Shown here: in pieces, positions 60,801 to 64,000 of the stretch | How positions within the stretch are numbered: position 1 is the stretch's first letter | How the letters are laid out: each line of letters opens with the position of its first letter | Source of the DNA: Pseudonocardiales bacterium | GTDB lineage: Bacteria; Actinomycetota; Actinomycetes; Mycobacteriales; Pseudonocardiaceae | Assembly: GCA_019244165.1 (NCBI GenBank) | Contig: JAFATA010000021.1 | Span: 1 to 64,000 of the forward strand | Reading direction: 5' to 3' | DNA length: 64,000 nt | Position numbers and translations under genes: made by a program | Notes under the pieces: model-generated | Database searches by the model: none | What the model saw: the letters and a program-made list of their open reading frames with translations, nothing else | What the model was told of the DNA's origin: nothing

Positions 60801-61533
60801 GGGAGGCCACCGGAAGATCGGCATACCAGTCGTAGAACGACAGCATCGCACCGCCGATCAGGGAGATGAATCGGGCCCCGGCGGCGTGGCTGACCATCGA
60901 CATCGCCGGAATCGGCGAGAACCCGGCAACCCGGTCGGGGCCGTAGCGTTTGATCGTGTGCACGTGCGCGGCCGCGACGATCTCGACAGCCTCCCACCAC
61001 TCGGCGCGAACAAAGCCGCCCCTGCCACGCGCCGCCTTGTACCGGCAGGCTTTCTCGGGGTTATCGACCACATCGGCCCAGGCCAGCACCGGATCTTTGA
61101 GCCGTTGTTTCGCCTCCCGGTACAACTCCAGGAGCGTGCCGCGCACGTAGGGGTACCGTACCCGCGCGGGCGAATAAGTATACCAGGAGAACGACGCACC
61201 CCGCGGGCAACCGCGGGGCTCATATTCGGGCTTGTCCGGGCCGATCGACGGGTAGTCGGTCTGCTGCGCCTCCCAGGTGATGATTCCATCCTTGACGTAG
61301 ATCTTCCACGAACACGAACCGGTGCAGTTCACCCCGTGGGTCGAGCGCACCACCTTGTCGTAGGCCCAGCGGTCCCGGTAGAAGACGTCAGCCGACCGGC
61401 CGCCGATCTGGTGTAGTGTGCGCAGATCAGTGGAGGCCTCCCCGCGCTGGAAATGCTTGCCGAGGCGCAGCAGGGAATCAGCGAAGCTGGTGTCCATGCC
61501 GACGCTCGCGCTACTATCGGAGGTATCGAGCAC
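57814..61533 (-). CDS. narG: Respiratory nitrate reductase alpha subunit NarG
   Basis: The catalytic molybdenum subunit, about 1239 residues from GTG 61533. It contains VRSTHGVNCTGSCSWKIYVK, the HxxxCxxxC start of the [4Fe-4S] site, GPDRVAGFSPIPAMSMVSHA, YADLPVASPQVFGDQTDVPE, with the Mo-ligand Asp, and other Moco-binding segments. It reduces nitrate to nitrite with electrons from quinol. The GTG follows AGAGGTGG. An upstream TTG (61611) gives an unlikely extension. It starts the narGHJI operon. Confidence 0.94.
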   Translation of the reverse strand: MLDTSDSSASVGMDTSFADSLLRLGKHFQRGEASTDLRTLHQIGGRSADVFYRDRWAYDKVVRSTHGVNCTGSCSWKIYVKDGIITWEAQQTDYPSIGPDKPEYEPRGCPRGASFSWYTYSPARVRYPYVRGTLLELYREAKQRLKDPVLAWADVVDNPEKACRYKAARGRGGFVRAEWWEAVEIVAAAHVHTIKRYGPDRVAGFSPIPAMSMVSHAAGARFISLIGGAMLSFYDWYADLPVASPQVFGDQTDVPESADWFDASYLIMWGSNVPVTRTPDAHYMTEARYRGQKVVVVSPDYGDHTKFADEWLPARPGTDAALAMSMGHVILTEFFVDRQTPRFTDYLKRFTDLPFLVALDQRGDTYLPGKFLTAADLGDTGEGAEFKTVLLDSVTGDPVVPNGSLGHRFTRSGEGRWNLELHTVDPLLSTYGSSEVAEISLPRFDTAEPGVLRRGVPARVVAGKLVTTVFDLLLAQYGVHRPGLPGTWPRGYDDAGQPYTPAWQEPITGVPAAAAARIGREFASNAERSGGRSMILMGAGTNHWFHSDQTYRSLLALVILTGCQGVNGGGWAHYVGQEKCRPLTGASTLAFGLDWQRPPRQMQGTVYWYLATDQWRYDPFTAEVMASPLATGRFAGRTTADNIALASRLGWMPSYPTFNRNPLDLADEARRRGKDAAQYVLDGVSTGQLRFACQDPDAPENFPRCLTVWRANLLGSSAKGNEYFLRHLLGTDCNLQTSESTGVRPVEVTWREQAPVGKLDLLLSLDFRMTSTTLFSDIVLPAATWYEKHDLSSTDMHPYVHAFSPAIPPPWEAKTDFAAFHRIARVFSRLAGQHLGVRQDIVAMPLQHDTADATAQPGGRVLDWEAGECEPIPGKTMPRIVVVERDYPAVGDKMAALGPMVERVGLTTKGVTVHPDVEVDYLKAVNGAVLSGTAAGRPSLAQDTHACEAILALSGTTNGRLATEGFRALQRRTGTTLADLTAENESKRVSFADTQARPVPVITSPEWSGSETGGRRYAPFTINTERLKPWHTLTGRQHFYLDHDWMAELGEQMPIFRPPLDMTALFGEPKIGHCGEPPIGAAGLNGHQSVTVRYLTPHSKWSIHSCYQDNLHMLTLSRGGQSIWMSDVDAAKIGVKDNEWIEAINRNGVVVARVIVSHRMPEGTVFMYHAQDRAVGVPRIEKTGKRGGIHNALTRLMIKPTHLIGGYAQQSFAMNYHGPTGNQRDEVTTIRRRSQEVTY

Positions 61534-61865
61534 GACCCCACCTCTTCTGGTGATAATGTACGTCCAGGGGGCTAGCCAACTCACCTTAGACGGTGATTTC
61601 TTGACCTTCAAGAAGGACTGCTAGCACTCACATCATCACCGCGATGGCTGTGCGACCTACGTAACATTCCGTTCATATATTCCCGATCCGTCGGCTAACG
61701 TTCGGTCCCCCCGAGAGCTGCGATAACGCACCCAACTCCACGAGTCGCTCATGTCTCGGGAGGATGTGCGCTAGAGGCGAGTAACAGCGCTGTCTCACAC
61801 AGTTTCCAGCCAGTTTACATACCGCAACGTGTCGGTTACTTCATCAGGGTGGGCTTCGGTGTGCG
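61534..61865. promoter_or_regulatory. narG upstream region
   Basis: This stretch separates narG from the lipoprotein gene and should hold the nar operon promoter and leader. It is visibly richer in A+T than the coding DNA around it. I cannot point to a defined -10/-35 pair or a regulator site. A short inverted pair, CTTGA and TCAAG, lies at about 61600-61612. Confidence 0.35.
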
Positions 61866-62792
61866 CTACTTCGGGAAGGAGTCGGGCGGAACGTCAACAA
61901 CTCGCGAATTACCGTTTAGAGTTGGGTACAGCACTACCGTAAGGTGCATATATGTGATTTCATCTTGCGTTTCCGTGGTCGTGAACGTTGCGGGCTTGTC
62001 GAAACGCTGGAAGGTGCATGACCGCGTGAACTCATTGCCGTCCCAGTCCGTCCCGCTGGTGAAGAATATGTCGTACGTGCCATCCGGAATATTGGTCATC
62101 CGAGCGGTCTCGCCGCGTGTGACGTAGAACGACCCTATCGCCCTTCCGTCCTGCCCGAGTGTGACAACGGAGTCGTGGTCTGGGACATTTTCTGCCGTGA
62201 TCTCACCCCTGCCCGAACCAGGGGCACGCAATACCGTTCCGTTATTCTCCCCGCGGTCCGGTAATGGTTCCGGGGCGGGGAGGGCTGCGGTCAGGTCAGC
62301 TCCTGCAGGCCCGAGCCTCGGCGCCACCCGCCGCAGCGCATCGGCTCCGGGCAGGGAGCTGAGGGTGGCCATGACTGATGGTGCGGCGCACAGTTCCTGC
62401 GACTGGACCTGGGCACGGACTCCGGAGAGTTGACTTGCGAGCGCCTCGAGCGCGGAAACGAGATTTGACTGTGCGGCGGCGTATCGGGTCGGGGGCCCGA
62501 TGGTGGTGAGTCGCTGCGCGGCAGCGCGGAGGGCGGATGCGGCTGAACCGACCTGGCTTGCCAGCGGCACAAGAGGCGGTGCCGCCTCGATCCTGTCGAG
62601 CGCCGCGGTCAGCGCGCCCCCGTCTGCCCGCAGCTCCGCCTGGTAGGCCTCTGGCGAGAGGGGTGTGGCGTGCGGGGAACCCGGCAGCGGACCACAGCTG
62701 CTCACCATGATGCCGCAGATCACCGCCGTCGCCAGCCGAGGGGTCAGGCGGCGGATGGAGCGCAGACGAGGGTGGTCTCTAGACGTGTTCAT
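61866..62792 (-). CDS. Putative secreted lipoprotein
   Basis: The 308-residue protein has an arginine-rich signal peptide ending in a lipobox (MVSSC). The mature part has an alanine-rich helical half (LTAALDRIEAAPPLVPLASQ) and a C-terminal beta-rich domain (GDGT-like GTYDIFFTSGTDWDGNEFTRSC). No family is recognised. It lies alone between narG and the hydrolase gene, reading away from the latter. Confidence 0.6.
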   Translation of the reverse strand: MNTSRDHPRLRSIRRLTPRLATAVICGIMVSSCGPLPGSPHATPLSPEAYQAELRADGGALTAALDRIEAAPPLVPLASQVGSAASALRAAAQRLTTIGPPTRYAAAQSNLVSALEALASQLSGVRAQVQSQELCAAPSVMATLSSLPGADALRRVAPRLGPAGADLTAALPAPEPLPDRGENNGTVLRAPGSGRGEITAENVPDHDSVVTLGQDGRAIGSFYVTRGETARMTNIPDGTYDIFFTSGTDWDGNEFTRSCTFQRFDKPATFTTTETQDEITYMHLTVVLYPTLNGNSRVVDVPPDSFPK

Positions 62793-62985
62793 GATTATTT
62801 CGTAGCGGACTCACTTCGGGAAGGGTCCCAAACGTGTTTCGACAGCGCTACCTGCGTCATGAGGCCTATCCACCCTGAGTTTGCCGAGTTCGACACGGGA
62901 GCTGTCCGTGGCTAGATGAACAGCCCTGACGTCTGCATAAGGTTTTTACTCAACTGGTCGGCACTACGTAGGGGGCGCGGGCACC

Positions 62986-64000
62986 ATGCACCAGTGGTGG
63001 AAGTCTGGAGTAGCGGCCGCAGCGGTGGTGGTGACCTTGCTGGGTGGGCTGACCAGTGCCGCGGTCTGGCCACCACCCTCGGGCGCAGGCCCGTGCTCGG
63101 TGACGAAAACAGCTAACGTGGCGGTGCCGATGCGCGATGGCACCATACTGCGCGCTGACGTGTACCGGCCAGCGACGTCCCACGCAGTGCCGGTGATCTT
63201 GATGCGCACGCAGTACGGCAAAGAGGCCGCGCAGGTGCAGCCGTCGCGCTACCAGCGTCCGAGCTGGTTTGCCGCGCACTGTTACCTGGTGGTCGTCCAG
63301 GACGTCCGGGGACAGTTCGCCTCCGGGGGCACGTTCTCGGAGTTCACCCCCGACCGCACCGATGGCTATGACACCGTCGAGTGGGCCGCGAGACTGCCGG
63401 GATCATCCGGCAAGGTCGGCATGTACGGCTCGTCCTACGTCGGGGCGACCCAGTGGCTGGCCGCCGAGGCTGCTCCCCCTCACCTGGCCACGATCGTGCC
63501 GGCCAACACCGGGTCGGACTACTACGAGGGCTGGACCTACGAGAACGGTGCGTTCCGGCTGAACTTCATCGAGCCGTGGGTGATGGACACGATCGCCCTG
63601 TCCGCGGCCAACCATCGCGGTGACACCACGGTTGCCCACCAGCTCACCCAGGACGACAAGAACATCGACCGCTGGCTGCACTACGTCCCGTATCGCAGTT
63701 TCCCGCCGTTTCACCCCGGTGACCCTGCGGTGGCGCCGTACTTTTACGACTGGGTCGCGCACCGCACCGACGACTCCTACTGGCAGCGGTGGGCGCTACC
63801 GCGCTACTACCCCAGGATCAGTATTCCGGTATTGGACGTCGAGGGTTGGTACGATGCCTTCCTGACCGGTGGTCTGCATAACTTCGCCGGTATGGTCAGC
63901 TCTGGTGGGTCAGCATGGGCCCGCACCAACCAGCGAATCGTGATCGGCCCCTGGGATCACATCGGTTGGGGTCGGCCCGAGAGTATCGCGGCACCGATGC
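62986..64000 (+). CDS. CocE/NonD-family secreted hydrolase, cut by the window edge
   Basis: ATG 62986 opens a frame that runs past the end of the window without a stop. A signal peptide (VAAAAVVVTLLGGLTSAAV) is followed by VAVPMRDGTILRADVYRP, VVVQDVRGQFASGG, and the nucleophile serine in GKVGMYGSSYVGATQWLAA. These are marks of the S15/CocE alpha/beta hydrolases, including cocaine esterase and Xaa-Pro peptidases. The catalytic aspartate and histidine must follow, partly beyond the window. Substrate unknown. Confidence 0.85.
   Translation, partial: MHQWWKSGVAAAAVVVTLLGGLTSAAVWPPPSGAGPCSVTKTANVAVPMRDGTILRADVYRPATSHAVPVILMRTQYGKEAAQVQPSRYQRPSWFAAHCYLVVVQDVRGQFASGGTFSEFTPDRTDGYDTVEWAARLPGSSGKVGMYGSSYVGATQWLAAEAAPPHLATIVPANTGSDYYEGWTYENGAFRLNFIEPWVMDTIALSAANHRGDTTVAHQLTQDDKNIDRWLHYVPYRSFPPFHPGDPAVAPYFYDWVAHRTDDSYWQRWALPRYYPRISIPVLDVEGWYDAFLTGGLHNFAGMVSSGGSAWARTNQRIVIGPWDHIGWGRPESIAAPM

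Noticed and set aside
61534-61611. NarG extension to TTG 61611
   Set aside because: The added residues do not resemble NarG N-termini and GTG 61533 has a good ribosome site.

Overview
The window is high-GC DNA from an actinobacterium. GTG starts are frequent, gene pairs often overlap as ATGA or GTGA, and there is a mycothiol S-conjugate amidase (Mca), which is an actinobacterial thiol system. From memory, several blocks keep the gene order of Mycobacterium: cbs-pra-metB-greA-mca-yyaL (Rv1077-Rv1084), rhlE to moeZ (Rv3206c-Rv3212), and nirB-nirD-hemD-like-cbiX-narK (Rv0252-Rv0261c). The many XRE regulators and decayed accessory genes suggest a member of Pseudonocardiales or a neighbour, but this is inference only.

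Layout. 0-5 kb is an accessory, partly decayed segment of lower GC. It holds a small sulfotransferase-like protein beside an APS kinase, a phage-type glycosyltransferase with a truncated methyltransferase, two 3' tRNA fragments, and remnants of other genes. 5-11 kb has a FAD oxidoreductase, a molybdate/tungstate-type ABC transporter with permease and ATPase fused, and a sugar-porter MFS protein. 11-13.4 kb has PRC-barrel proteins and a BI-1 membrane protein. 13.4-20.8 kb is the sulfur/mycothiol block: cystathionine beta-synthase, a Pra-like protein, cystathionine gamma-synthase, GreA, Mca and a YyaL protein. 21.6-22.7 kb is a two-gene split borosin RiPP locus. 22.7-29 kb is housekeeping: Mrp, acyl-CoA dehydrogenase, stress protein, Nudix, PH domain, PHP and RecB-like nuclease. 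29-39.7 kb is the helicase-to-moeZ block with a two-component system inserted. 39.7-46 kb is nitrate/nitrite assimilation: narK, nirBD, uroporphyrinogen-III synthase and sirohydrochlorin chelatase. 46-54.7 kb is a second accessory zone with broken toxin-antitoxin, asparaginase and duplicated hypothetical genes, two XRE regulators, an AlbA_2 protein and a HAD hydrolase. 54.8-61.5 kb is the narGHJI operon on the minus strand. 61.9-64 kb has a lipoprotein and a CocE/NonD-type secreted hydrolase cut by the window edge.

How it works together. Nitrogen oxide metabolism is the main theme. Nitrate is imported by NarK and reduced by NarGHJI, a molybdenum enzyme. Mo supply may come from the ABC transporter, and MoeZ would contribute sulfur for molybdopterin. 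Nitrite is reduced to ammonia by siroheme-dependent NirBD, with siroheme made by the two genes downstream. A second theme is sulfur: APS kinase, transsulfuration and mycothiol detoxification.

The most interesting system is the pair at 21655-22691. It encodes a 75-residue peptide with an N-terminal borosin-binding-like helical domain and a beta-branched C-terminal core, translationally coupled to a stand-alone alpha-N-methyltransferase of the OphMA/SonM type. It looks like a minimal split borosin pathway placed between housekeeping genes.
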